From Streptomyces sp. GSL17-111 (GTDB lineage: Bacteria > Actinomycetota > Actinomycetes > Streptomycetales > Streptomycetaceae), in contig NZ_JBAJNS010000001.1 in NCBI RefSeq assembly GCF_037911585.1, forward strand, positions 314,001 through 378,000: DNA of 64,000 nucleotides. Direction: 5' to 3'. Below are positions 15,824 through 24,692 of the stretch, one piece after another (within the stretch, counting starts at the first letter, position 1; every line of letters starts with the position of its first letter). The translations under genes and the position numbers were made by a program. The notes under the pieces were generated by a model, which did not search any database, was not told where the DNA came from, and worked only from the letters and a program-made list of their open reading frames with translations.

Positions 15824-17107
15824 ATGCGGATCGGAATCGCCGGAGGCGGGCTCGCCGGCCTGACACTGGCCTGGCTGCTGGACGGCTACCACGACATCGT
15901 GCTCCTGGAAGCTCGGCCACGGTTGGGGGGCAGCGCCGAGTCGCTGTCCGCCCGCAGCGGCGGAGGCACCCACGCGGTGGACCTCGGTGTGCGGGAGACC
16001 GCGCCCGACGCCTTCCCCGTCTGGCGCCACGTCGCCGCCGAACTCGGCTTCACCGCAGACGACCTGGTGACCTCCCGCGCCACCCGCACACTCCTGCGAC
16101 CCGGAGAGGCGGCGCCGGTGTGGGTGTCCCCGGCCGGGCCCGCCCCCGGCGGCCGTCCGGTGACCGGGCACGGGCCGTCACGACGGGCGCTGGACCACTT
16201 CTCTGCTGAGGCCGCCCGCTGGCAGACGGAGGAGATGAGCTGGGACGTCACCCTGGGAGAACTGGCACAGCGGTGGCCCCCGCCCGTCCGTGCCCAGGCG
16301 GATCTACTGTTCGCTCTGCCCGCGTCCCTGCACGGCTGCAGGGTGGAGGAGGCGCGCGGCCTGTCCGCGCGTGCCGCCGGTGCGCCGTTCGCGCACGCGG
16401 AGCGAGAGGGGACGCCGCAGGTCACCTATCTGCGCGACGGCGCGGCGGCCCTGCCCGCGGCGCTCGCCGGGGCGACACAAGGGGCCACCATGCGGGTCGG
16501 AGCACCACTGCGTGCCGTCAGCGCCGACGGTGCGGGCTTCGCCTTGATCGACATGGTCGGCGGTGTGCACCCCGTGGACGCCGTGGTTCTGGCACTGCCG
16601 GCGGACCGGGCGCGCGAGGTTCTCGTCCCGCTGGCCGACACGGAGGACGTGCGCGCCACGCTGGGCGCGATCCCCTACCGGACCCTCACCTACGCGCTGC
16701 ACGGCGACCCGTTCGGTATGCCCGACGACCGGGCGGCGTGGTCCACGACCAACACCTCCGTACACGAGGGCTGGAGCGAGACGACGACGTGGTACGGGCC
16801 GTCGTTCGGCACGGACCTGTTCGTCAGCCAGCTCACGCACCGTCCCCACCGGCCGCGACGGGAGCTCGCCCGTGCCACCTACCGGACCGCGCTGCCCACG
16901 CCGGGGGCGACACGGGCCCGGCGTCGGCTGGCCACAGGCGGCGGCAGCCGGCGTCTCTTCTTCGCGGGCCACTGCACCACACCGATCGACACCCAGGAGG
17001 CCGCCATGGCCTCCGCCGTCACCGTAGCCACACAACTGGCGCCCGACGCCGACCGGCTGCGGCGCCTCCACAACGACGTGAAGGGCAAATCGAACGATGA
17101 CTCGTGA
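15824..17107 (+). CDS. FAD-dependent amine-oxidase-like oxidoreductase
   Basis: 427 aa from ATG 15824. The FAD-binding Rossmann motif IGIAGGGLAGLTLAWLL is at residues 3-19, followed by the second glycine motif RPRLGGSAES. FFAGHCTTPIDTQEAAMASA near the C-terminus is the second FAD-contact motif of the flavin monoamine oxidase/protoporphyrinogen oxidase family. Such enzymes dehydrogenate C-N or C-C bonds. In this cluster it may oxidise an amine or ring formed from the NRPS-bound amino acid. Its stop overlaps the HisF-like start by 11 bp, so the genes are translationally coupled. Confidence 0.75.
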   Translation: MRIGIAGGGLAGLTLAWLLDGYHDIVLLEARPRLGGSAESLSARSGGGTHAVDLGVRETAPDAFPVWRHVAAELGFTADDLVTSRATRTLLRPGEAAPVWVSPAGPAPGGRPVTGHGPSRRALDHFSAEAARWQTEEMSWDVTLGELAQRWPPPVRAQADLLFALPASLHGCRVEEARGLSARAAGAPFAHAEREGTPQVTYLRDGAAALPAALAGATQGATMRVGAPLRAVSADGAGFALIDMVGGVHPVDAVVLALPADRAREVLVPLADTEDVRATLGAIPYRTLTYALHGDPFGMPDDRAAWSTTNTSVHEGWSETTTWYGPSFGTDLFVSQLTHRPHRPRRELARATYRTALPTPGATRARRRLATGGGSRRLFFAGHCTTPIDTQEAAMASAVTVATQLAPDADRLRRLHNDVKGKSNDDS

Positions 17108-17894
17108 GCACATGACACCCCGCGCCCGCTCCCGGTGGTACGAGGCGGTGATCCCGTGCGTCGACGTCGCCGGGGGGATGGCCACCGAACCGGCCGGCCA
17201 TCCCGGCCTCTCCGACCGCCGGGACGTCGTCGAGATCGCCGGTGGCTACACGCGCGACGGGGCGACCACGCTCTTCCTGGACGTCGTCGACCCGTGGGAC
17301 GACGTCGGCTACCTGCCGGACCTGCTGCGTGCTCTGGACAGGACCGGGCTCGCCCTGCTCGTCTCCGTACAACAGGGCGTACTGACCTCCCCGGCGGCGT
17401 GCCGAGCGCTGCTCGCGGCCGGCGCGGCGAAGGTCGCGGTGAGCACCAGCATGGCCGAGGAACCCGACCTCGTCGCCGCGACCGCCGCCGAGTTGGGCGG
17501 TCACCGACTCCTGGGCGTCCTCAACTGTGCGTCCGACGGAGAGGGCGGCTGGCACGTGCTCGTCCACGGCGGGGCCACGTCCACCGGCCTGCGCGCCACG
17601 GAGGTGGCACGGCGGTACGGCGACCTGGGACTCGCGGCGGTCCTCGCCAACAGCGTTGACCGGGAGGGCACCTCGGCCGGGTACGACCTGGCCCTGACCG
17701 AGGCCGTGGCCCGGGCGTCCGGCCTCCCGGTGGTCGCCTCCGGTGGCGCGGGTGAGGCTGGGCACCTGGCCGCCGCGCTGGCGGCGGGAAGCGCCTCCAG
17801 CGTACTGGTCAACAAGCTCGTCCACTCCGGGCGTGCCTCGCTCGCCTCCCTCGGCGCGGAGCTGGCCGCGACCGGGCCCGTCGAGGAGGACTGA
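17097..17894 (+). CDS. HisF-like (beta/alpha)8-barrel protein, divergent
   Basis: 265 aa. The barrel follows HisF (imidazole glycerol phosphate synthase cyclase). IPCVDV places Asp23 at the position of catalytic Asp11. VSTSMAEEPDL, GWHVLVHGGATSTGL, NSVDREGTSAGYDL and VVASGGAGEAGHL match successive HisF phosphate-binding and barrel strands. The strand that carries the second catalytic acid (VAID, Asp130 in HisF) reads VLNC, so the normal cyclase reaction is unlikely. There is no HisH glutaminase nearby. It probably acts on another phosphorylated or ribosylated substrate. ATG 17097 overlaps the upstream gene; an alternative ATG lies at 17112. The MDR gene follows after one base. Confidence 0.75.
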   Translation: MTREHMTPRARSRWYEAVIPCVDVAGGMATEPAGHPGLSDRRDVVEIAGGYTRDGATTLFLDVVDPWDDVGYLPDLLRALDRTGLALLVSVQQGVLTSPAACRALLAAGAAKVAVSTSMAEEPDLVAATAAELGGHRLLGVLNCASDGEGGWHVLVHGGATSTGLRATEVARRYGDLGLAAVLANSVDREGTSAGYDLALTEAVARASGLPVVASGGAGEAGHLAAALAAGSASSVLVNKLVHSGRASLASLGAELAATGPVEED

Positions 17895-17895
17895 C

Positions 17896-18924
17896 GTGAG
17901 GGCGCTCGTCTTCGCCCAACACGGTGATCCCGCCCGGGTGCTTCAGCAGGTCGACATCGCGGTGCCGGAGCCGGGGCCCGGAGAAGTGCGCGTGCGGTTG
18001 TCCGCCCGCCCGGTCAACCCCTCCGACCTGTTGTCCATCGCGGGCCGCTACGGCCGCCCCGCCCGGTTCGCGCCCCGTGGGAGCACCTCGGCGCGTCCGA
18101 AGGAGGGCCCCGCCCTCGCGATCGCGGGCTTCGAGGGCGCCGGGCTGGTCAATGCTCTGGGTCCGGAGACGGTGGGCCCGCCGCCCGGAGCACGCGTGGC
18201 CGTCGCCGCCGACGGTACCTGGCAGGAATACGTCTGTGTACCGGCGACGGACGTACTGCCCGTCGGCGAGCGCGTGTCACTGGACACCGGCTGCCAACTG
18301 ACGATCAACCCGCCCACGGCCCACCTCCTGCTGGACGGCCTCGCGCTGTGGGAGGGCGGGACGGTGCTTCTCACGGCCGGCTCGTCCGCCGTCAGCCGCA
18401 TGATCGTCTGGCTCGCCGCCCGTCGGGGCCTGCGCTGCCTTGCCGCCGTTCGGCGGACGGAGGCGTGCCCCGGGCTGAGGGACAGCGGTGCGCTCCCGCT
18501 GCACGCCCGCACGGCCGCCGAACTGACAGCACGCGTAGGGGAGGCCACCGGAGGCCGCGGGGTGGACGCCGCGCTGGACGCGGTGGGCGGAGCCGTGGGC
18601 GGGGCCGCGCTGCGCTGCGTTCGCGCCGGTGGACGGTTCGTCTCCTACGGCCTGCTCTCCGGCGACCCACTACCGGTCCCGCCCGCGGAGCTGATCTTCC
18701 GCGGGGTACGCGTGTCCGGATTCTGGCTGCCGGAACGGCTGGAAGAGCTGGGGCCTCCCGCGAGGGATGCGGTCGGCCGCCTGATGGACGACGTCCACAC
18801 CGCGGTGGCCGCGGGCCTGCCGGGCTTCGAGGTTGCCGCCCGCTACGACCTGGGGGACCACCCACGGGCGCTGGACCACGCGCTGCGGCGCGGCAGTGCC
18901 GGGAAGGTCCTGCTGACCGGCTGA
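17896..18924 (+). CDS. MDR oxidoreductase, trans-2-enoyl reductase (ETR/MECR)-like
   Basis: 342 aa from GTG 17896, with GGAGGACT about 7 nt upstream. This is a medium-chain dehydrogenase/reductase: GroES-like N-domain (ARPVNPSDLLSIAG), then INPPTAHLLLDG and LLTAGSSAVSRMIVWLA, the nucleotide-binding region of ETR/MECR enoyl reductases. GRGVDAALDAVGG and GRFVSYGLLSG follow. Catalytic zinc ligands of alcohol dehydrogenases are not evident. It would use NADPH to reduce an activated C=C or related bond. The gene's end and stop codon lie inside an 8-bp tandem repeat. Confidence 0.75.
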   Translation: MRALVFAQHGDPARVLQQVDIAVPEPGPGEVRVRLSARPVNPSDLLSIAGRYGRPARFAPRGSTSARPKEGPALAIAGFEGAGLVNALGPETVGPPPGARVAVAADGTWQEYVCVPATDVLPVGERVSLDTGCQLTINPPTAHLLLDGLALWEGGTVLLTAGSSAVSRMIVWLAARRGLRCLAAVRRTEACPGLRDSGALPLHARTAAELTARVGEATGGRGVDAALDAVGGAVGGAALRCVRAGGRFVSYGLLSGDPLPVPPAELIFRGVRVSGFWLPERLEELGPPARDAVGRLMDDVHTAVAAGLPGFEVAARYDLGDHPRALDHALRRGSAGKVLLTG

Positions 18925-18952
18925 CCGGCTGACCGGCTGACCGGCTGACCGG
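18913..18952. repeat. Five tandem copies of CTGACCGG
   Basis: Five perfect, uninterrupted 8-bp units. The first unit and half the second are codons of the MDR gene, and its TGA (18922-18924) comes from the unit itself. Because 8 is not a multiple of 3, each copy presents TGA in a new frame, so copy-number changes would barely alter the protein. It sits 42 bp before the NRPS start. Confidence 0.9.
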
Positions 18953-18993
18953 ACGCCGCCTACCCCGATCCTCCTCTCCGAAGGGTTTCCCTC

Positions 18994-21900
18994 ATGTGTC
19001 CTGCCGACTCCCCGACCCGACCCGTCCCCGAGCACGTCCGGCGGTGGAACGCCACGGCCAGCGACTACCCGCGCGACGCGCTCCTGCCGGGGCTCTTCGC
19101 CGAGCGGGCCGAACGCGCCCCGGACGCTCTCGCCCTGCTGTGGCCGGGCGGACGTTGGACCTACCACGAGCTCCAGGAACGTGTACGCCGGACGGCTGCG
19201 TACCTGCGCCACCGGGGCGTGGGCGACGGCGACACCGTCGCGATGCTCCTCAACCGGTCCCCGGACGCCGTCGTTGCGGCGCTCGGCATCCTTGAGGCCG
19301 GGGGCGTGTACCTTCCGCTCGACCCGGACCCCCCGGAGGCACGGCTCTCCTCGATCCTGGAGGACTCCGGGGCCGGTCACGTGGTGGCCGCACCGGACAC
19401 CGGTCTTCCCGGGGCCACCACCGCGACCCTCGTCACGGCCGAGGAGGCGGCCGCCCACCCACTTCCCTCGCGCCGGACCCGGTGGACCGACGGGCGCCGG
19501 GCGACCGATGCCGCCTACGTCGTCTACACCTCCGGTTCGACCGGCACCCCGAAGGGCGTGGTCTGCACCCACCGGGGGCTGGTTCGATTCGCCGCGGCCG
19601 ACCATCCGGCGATTCCGGGCCCCGGCGAACGACTGCTCGCCACGACCAACCCGGCGTTCGACGTCTCCTGCTACGAGTTCTTCTGCCCCCTGCTCAACGG
19701 TGCCTGCCTGGTCCTGCCGGATCCGGACGCCCCGCTGGACACCGAGTCCCTGAGGACCACGTTGCGGGAGGAGGGGATCACGGTGGCCTGGCTGAGCGCG
19801 GGCTTGTTCCACCAGCACGCGCAGACGGCACCCGGCATGTTCTCCGGTCTGCGTTGCCTCATGGCGGGCGGGGACACGCTGAGCCCGTCGGCCGTCCGGG
19901 CGGTGCTCCGCCGGGGCGGGCCGCGGTTCCTGGTCAACGGGTACGGGCCGTCGGAGAACGCCGTGATCAGCACGAGCCACATCATCGACACGCTCTCCCC
20001 ACACGCCGAGCACGTGCCCATCGGCACCCCGTTGCCCAACACCACCGCCTACGTCGTACGCCGAGACGGGCAACCCGCCGCCGTGGGCGAGGAGGGCGAG
20101 CTGTGGCTCGGCGGCGACGGTGTGGCGCTGGGGTACCTCAACGCCCCCGAGAGGACGGCCGAACACTTCGTACCCGACCGCTTCGGCGAGGATCCGGAAG
20201 GACGTCTCTACCGGACCGGCGACATGGCGCGTTGGCGCGCCGACGGCGTCCTGGAGTTCCTCGGCCGACGGGACCGCCAGGTGCAGCTACGCGGTTTCCG
20301 CGTGGAGCTCGACGAGATCGAAAACGTGCTGAGCACCCACGCCGACGTACGGGAGGCGGTCGTCGACGTCCTCGGTGAAGGCGGCGGCGAACAGCTGGGC
20401 GCCGCCGTGGCCTGTGCTCCGGGGATCGACGCCGAAGCGCTGGTACGACAGCTCCAGTCCCATGCGCGCGACCGGCTCCCGACGTACATGGTGCCCACCC
20501 GGATCGTCGCAACGGCGGGGTTGCCGCTGACCACGAGCGGCAAAGCCGACCGCGACCGTCTGCTGGCACTCGTCGCGGAACGGCGGACGACCGCGTCCGG
20601 TGGCCCGCCTCCCCGGGGCGAGGACGAGGAGGCCGTCGCCCGCGTCTGGCACGACCGGCTCGGCGTCGGGACGGTGGCACGAGGCGACGATCTCTTCGCC
20701 CTCGGCGGCACCTCACTGCTGGCCACCCAGGTCGCCGCCGCCACTCGGCGACACTTCGGCATCCCCGCGCGGCGCAGCACGGAGCTGATCCGCAGCCTGC
20801 TGGACGGGGCCACGCTCGCCACCTTCACCACCCGGGCCCGCGAACTGGCCGCTCCGGGCGCACGGCCGACCGACCACGGCGGGCGGCCGGACTTTCGGGC
20901 CGAGGCACGACTGGACCCGGCACTGCGTTTCACCGCACCTGCGGCGTCCGACCGAACACCGGGCCGAGTACTCCTGACGGGCGGAACCGGCTTCCTCGGT
21001 GTCCACCTGATCGACCGGCTCGTACGGGCAGGGGCCGAGCGGGTGTACTGCCTGACCCGGGCGCGGGACGCCGAGGAGGGTGCTCGCCGCATCGCCGCAC
21101 GCATGCGCCGCTACGGTCTGGACGCCTCGACGTGCGAGGACCGCGTCATACCCGTCCCCGGCGAGTTGTCCGAACCACGCTTCGGTCTGGACGAGTCGGC
21201 CTGGGACGAGCTGGCGCGCGCCTGCGACCTCATCGTGCACTCCGGCACCCGTGTCAACTTCGCTTATCCGTACCACACCTTGGCCCCCGCCAACGTCGGC
21301 GGCACCCGCACGGTGCTCGAGTTGGCGGGCACACACCGCCTCAAGACGGTCCACCACGTCTCCACGATCGGCGTCATCGCGGGCTTCGGCGCCGCCGGCG
21401 TGCGGCACGTCGGCGAGGACACGCCCCTCGACCACCCTGAACAGTTCTCCCTGGGCTACATGGAGACCAAGTGGGTGGCCGAGCGGTTGGTCGCTCAGGC
21501 CGGCGAGCGGGGCCTGCCCGTGGCGATCCACCGCCCCTACGAGATCACCGGTACGACGGACCGGGGTGTGTGGAACACGGACACCATGATGTGCGCGCTG
21601 TTCCGCACGATCGCCGAGAGCGGTCTCGCCCCCGACATCCCGCTCCCCCTGGACTTCGTACCCGTGGACTACACGGCCGAGGTCATCACGCGGGTCATCA
21701 CGCACGAAAAGCCGGACGGACGCGTCTACCACATCACCAACCCACGGGCCGCTCGGCTGGACCTGCTGGTCGAGCGGCTGTGCGCTCTGGGCTATCAGGT
21801 CGAGAAGGTGCCCTACGACACCTGGGTTGACGCAGTGGCCGGTTGGACGGCGCGGGACCCGGAGCACCCGATGGCCCCGTACATCCCCATGTTCACCGAG

Positions 21901-22128
21901 TCGGCCCACGACTCCGAGCTGTCGGTCAAGGAGATGTACTTCGCCGGCACGTTCCCCGACTTCGACCGACACAACACCGAGCGGGCCACGGCCGGAGGCG
22001 GGCCCGCGTGCCCGACGGTCGACGCCCGGCTGATCGATCTGAACCTGCGCCACCTCCGCGATGTGGGCTATCTGCCTCCGCCGCGGGCCCAGCAGCAGCA
22101 CGCGCACCGAGAGAAGGGAAATCCATGA
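18994..22128 (+). CDS. Single-module NRPS: adenylation, carrier and thioester reductase domains
   Basis: 1044 aa. The A domain covers about residues 20-530: YTSGSTGTPKGV (A3), NPAFDVSCYEFF (A4), NGYGPSENAV (A5), YRTGDMARW (A7), TSGKADR (A10). Reading the pocket positions by eye gives the tentative code D-V-Y-W-M-G-G-V-I-K, hydrophobic and without a clear match. The carrier domain has DDLFALGGTSLLATQ with the phosphopantetheine Ser near residue 571. The reductase domain has GGTGFLG (about 662) and YMETK as the Tyr-x3-Lys pair (about 821), so the product should leave as an aldehyde or alcohol. There is no condensation domain. ATG 18994 has GAAGGG upstream. The stop overlaps the next gene (ATGA). 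Confidence 0.85.
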   Translation: MCPADSPTRPVPEHVRRWNATASDYPRDALLPGLFAERAERAPDALALLWPGGRWTYHELQERVRRTAAYLRHRGVGDGDTVAMLLNRSPDAVVAALGILEAGGVYLPLDPDPPEARLSSILEDSGAGHVVAAPDTGLPGATTATLVTAEEAAAHPLPSRRTRWTDGRRATDAAYVVYTSGSTGTPKGVVCTHRGLVRFAAADHPAIPGPGERLLATTNPAFDVSCYEFFCPLLNGACLVLPDPDAPLDTESLRTTLREEGITVAWLSAGLFHQHAQTAPGMFSGLRCLMAGGDTLSPSAVRAVLRRGGPRFLVNGYGPSENAVISTSHIIDTLSPHAEHVPIGTPLPNTTAYVVRRDGQPAAVGEEGELWLGGDGVALGYLNAPERTAEHFVPDRFGEDPEGRLYRTGDMARWRADGVLEFLGRRDRQVQLRGFRVELDEIENVLSTHADVREAVVDVLGEGGGEQLGAAVACAPGIDAEALVRQLQSHARDRLPTYMVPTRIVATAGLPLTTSGKADRDRLLALVAERRTTASGGPPPRGEDEEAVARVWHDRLGVGTVARGDDLFALGGTSLLATQVAAATRRHFGIPARRSTELIRSLLDGATLATFTTRARELAAPGARPTDHGGRPDFRAEARLDPALRFTAPAASDRTPGRVLLTGGTGFLGVHLIDRLVRAGAERVYCLTRARDAEEGARRIAARMRRYGLDASTCEDRVIPVPGELSEPRFGLDESAWDELARACDLIVHSGTRVNFAYPYHTLAPANVGGTRTVLELAGTHRLKTVHHVSTIGVIAGFGAAGVRHVGEDTPLDHPEQFSLGYMETKWVAERLVAQAGERGLPVAIHRPYEITGTTDRGVWNTDTMMCALFRTIAESGLAPDIPLPLDFVPVDYTAEVITRVITHEKPDGRVYHITNPRAARLDLLVERLCALGYQVEKVPYDTWVDAVAGWTARDPEHPMAPYIPMFTESAHDSELSVKEMYFAGTFPDFDRHNTERATAGGGPACPTVDARLIDLNLRHLRDVGYLPPPRAQQQHAHREKGNP

Positions 22129-22790
22129 GCACCGCGAACCGTACCGACGTCCGCACGGCCGTCGCTGAGATCGAACGCCTCCGCGACCTCCGTCCGGTGG
22201 ACAATGCTCTCCCCGAGGCGCTGGCCCGCGGTGGGGATCCCAGCGTCCGCCTGCGTCGTCTGGTCACCATCGAGGCTCAGTGCCACACGGCGGAACTCGC
22301 CGCCTACGGCTCCCTGCTGACCCGCTTCCACAGTGATCGCGCCACGGAGCTGTGGCTCGCACTGGGGCGGCTCGTTCACGAGGCGACCCCGAAGCTGCGC
22401 GAAGCCGGCCGCGCACTGGGCATGCGGGAGTCCGAGCTGACCCGCCGGTGCGGCGATCCCGGCGCCGCCCCGTTCAACGAGGCCCTGTCCTGGGTGGCGC
22501 TGACCGGCGGGCAGGCGGCCGCCGCACTGGCCTCCCACTCCGACATGGTCACGTACTTCGCGGGTGGAGCGGCCGTGGCCCGCCGCCTGCGCGAGGCCGG
22601 AGCCGACGTTCCGGAAGAGGTCGTTGACTACTACGACGACACGGGCGACGGCGCCATGCGCGACCTGGCGATGGACGTCGCCCAGGAGGGCCTGCACCGC
22701 GGCGACGACCCGGAGGAGGCGGTGTTCCACGCCCGCCGCGTCGAGGAGGGCATCGGAGCCATCTGGAGCACGGCGGCTCTCGCCACCTGA
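22125..22790 (+). CDS. Helical protein of unknown function, paralogue of the protein at 15106-15813
   Basis: 221 aa, translationally coupled to the NRPS by an ATGA overlap. It shares with the first cluster gene LRRLV, a Glu in AELAAYGSLLTRF, LSWVAL, ASHSDMVTYF, VPEEVVDYYDD, and MDVAQEGLHRGDDPEEA. Predicted all-helical and soluble. The conserved Glu, His-x-Asp, Glu/Asp and His set would suit a metal site in a TenA/heme-oxygenase-like fold; no family is recognised with certainty. Retention of two diverged copies at the two ends of one cluster suggests either a heterodimer or two successive steps. Confidence 0.65.
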   Translation: MSTANRTDVRTAVAEIERLRDLRPVDNALPEALARGGDPSVRLRRLVTIEAQCHTAELAAYGSLLTRFHSDRATELWLALGRLVHEATPKLREAGRALGMRESELTRRCGDPGAAPFNEALSWVALTGGQAAAALASHSDMVTYFAGGAAVARRLREAGADVPEEVVDYYDDTGDGAMRDLAMDVAQEGLHRGDDPEEAVFHARRVEEGIGAIWSTAALAT

Positions 22791-22846
22791 TCCCGTGGCC
22801 GGGAACAGTAGCGGCCTCACGCCCCTGGCCACGGGCGGACGTGCGA

Positions 22847-22884
22847 GGGGCCGTGCCGCCCGCTCGAGCGGGTGGCACGGCCCT
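22847..22884. terminator. Strong bidirectional terminator
   Basis: GGGCCGTGCC (22848-22857) pairs with GGCACGGCCC (22874-22883), and an inner self-complementary CCCGCTCGAGCGGG fills the middle, giving a stem of about 15 bp. It lies between the end of the biosynthetic cluster and the convergent chitinase gene and can end transcription from both sides. Confidence 0.8.
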
Positions 22885-22906
22885 TCCGGCGTCGCCGGTG
22901 CCGTCG

Positions 22907-24607
22907 TTACGGCAGGTTGTGGACGTGCGGTCCGACCGCGTTGGACCAGGCGTTGCCCGCCGTGGCGTCCCAGTTCGTCGACCAGGTCATCGCGCCGCGC
23001 AGGGACGGGTACGTCGTGGACGGCGTGAAGTTGCCGCAGTTGGTGCCGCGAGTCAGGCAGTCCAGGGCGTTGTTGACGATCGTCGGGGAGACGTAGCCGC
23101 TGCCCGCACCCCGCGTGGACGCGGGGACGCCGAGGCCGACCTGCGAGGGGTCGAGCCCGCCCTCCAGCTGGATGCAGGCCAGCGCGGTGAGGAAGTCCAC
23201 CGAGCCCTGCGAGTAGACCTGACCGTCGCAGCCGAGCATCGAACCGCTGTTGTAGTACTGCATGTTGACGACCGTGAGGATGTCCTTCACGGCGAGCGCC
23301 AGCTTGAAGTACTCGGTACCGGTGTGCTGCATGTCGATGGTCTGCGGGGCCATGGTGAGCACCATGGAGGGACCGGCCTTGGCGGAGAGCTGACGCAGCG
23401 CCTTGGTGAGGTAGGTGGAGTTGATGCCGTGCTCCAGGTCGATGTCGACCCCGTTGAAGCCGTACTCCTGCATCAGGGCGTAGGTGCTGTTCGCGAACGC
23501 GGTGGCGGCGGCGTCGCTGTTGATGAGAACGTTGCCCTTCTCGCCGCCGACCGAGATGATCACGGACTTCCCGTCGGCCTGCTTGGCCGCGATGTCGGAC
23601 CGGAACTCCGCCTCGGAGGAGTAGCCGAGGGCCGGGTCGAGGTTGAAGACGATCTCACCGGGCGTGCTCGTGGAGTCGGCGAAGGCCACCGCGATGATGT
23701 CGTACTGGTCCTGCACGTCCCGCAGCTTCTGCACGGTCGCGCCGTTGTCGAAGTTCTGCCAGTAGCCCGTCAGAGCGTGCTTGGGCACCGCCGGGTTGCC
23801 GGGCGGGGTGCCTCCCTTGGAGGTGCGCCCGGTGACGGTGGCGGACTTCCCGGACTCACCGGCCGCGTTGGTCGCCGTCACCTGGAAGTCGTACGCCGTG
23901 TCCTCCGCCAGCCCGCTCACCGTGGCGGCGGTGCCGCTGACGGACTGGACCCTGCTGCCGTCGCGGTAGACGTTGTAGCCGGTGGCCCCCGTGACCGGGG
24001 CCCAGCTCAGCGCGATCGAGGACGAGGTGACGGTGCCGACCGTGGGCGCGTCGGGGGCCTCGGGCACGACGGGGTCGGGGTCGGTGCCGCCGCCTCCGTC
24101 CGGGCCGAACACGCTGACGTCGTCGACGTGGTAAGCGGCCGTGCCGTACCAGCCGTGGGTGTAGACGGTCACCGAGTCGGTGTCGGCGCCGGTGGTGAAG
24201 CTGGTGGAGAGCTTGGTCCAGGACCCGCTGCCCTGGGTCCAGGTGGACACGTCGGTGGTGCCCGTCCCGGTCGCCCCGAGATAGGTGTAGCCACCCTGCA
24301 CCCAGGCGCTGACGGTGTACGTGGAGCCGGGCTTGACCTTGAGGGTCTGGGTGCACCGGGCGTTGTCGTGACCGGCGGGCGTGGCCTTGAGCGCGCCGGC
24401 GCCGGTGCGGACGGGTGAGGAGACGGCCGCACCGCTGCCGGCGGAGCAGGACCAGTTGCTGAGGCCGGACTCGAATCCGGCGTTCTTGACGACGTTGACG
24501 TCCGCGGCCTGCGCGGTTCCGGCCGTTCCCATGAGACAGAGTCCGGCGCCGAGGGCGAGCGCCAGCCCTGCTCCCAGCCCTCTGCGGGCGGGTGTGCTGC
24601 GGTCCAC
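22907..24607 (-). CDS. Secreted GH18 chitinase with carbohydrate-binding and FnIII domains
   Basis: 566 aa from GTG 24607, which has GGAGGA about 7 nt upstream; longer readings lack a ribosome-binding site. A signal peptide ends at about GTAQA-ADVNVV (residue 34). A beta-sandwich carbohydrate-binding domain follows (NAGFESGLSNWSC on, residues about 38-165), then a fibronectin type III domain (APDAPTVGTVTSSSIALSW to about 265), then the GH18 barrel. The catalytic DxDxE motif is GVDIDLEHG near residue 387. It cleaves chitin to chito-oligosaccharides outside the cell. A DasR-type operator upstream predicts induction by chitin-derived glucosamine signals. Confidence 0.9.
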   Translation of the reverse strand: MDRSTPARRGLGAGLALALGAGLCLMGTAGTAQAADVNVVKNAGFESGLSNWSCSAGSGAAVSSPVRTGAGALKATPAGHDNARCTQTLKVKPGSTYTVSAWVQGGYTYLGATGTGTTDVSTWTQGSGSWTKLSTSFTTGADTDSVTVYTHGWYGTAAYHVDDVSVFGPDGGGGTDPDPVVPEAPDAPTVGTVTSSSIALSWAPVTGATGYNVYRDGSRVQSVSGTAATVSGLAEDTAYDFQVTATNAAGESGKSATVTGRTSKGGTPPGNPAVPKHALTGYWQNFDNGATVQKLRDVQDQYDIIAVAFADSTSTPGEIVFNLDPALGYSSEAEFRSDIAAKQADGKSVIISVGGEKGNVLINSDAAATAFANSTYALMQEYGFNGVDIDLEHGINSTYLTKALRQLSAKAGPSMVLTMAPQTIDMQHTGTEYFKLALAVKDILTVVNMQYYNSGSMLGCDGQVYSQGSVDFLTALACIQLEGGLDPSQVGLGVPASTRGAGSGYVSPTIVNNALDCLTRGTNCGNFTPSTTYPSLRGAMTWSTNWDATAGNAWSNAVGPHVHNLP

Positions 24608-24692
24608 TTGCGTCCTCCGGTGGGGGATCGGGAGAGGTGCCGGGGCAGGGGCTTCCGGCTCCGTGGGTGCGGTGGCCACCGTGGACGTACAA

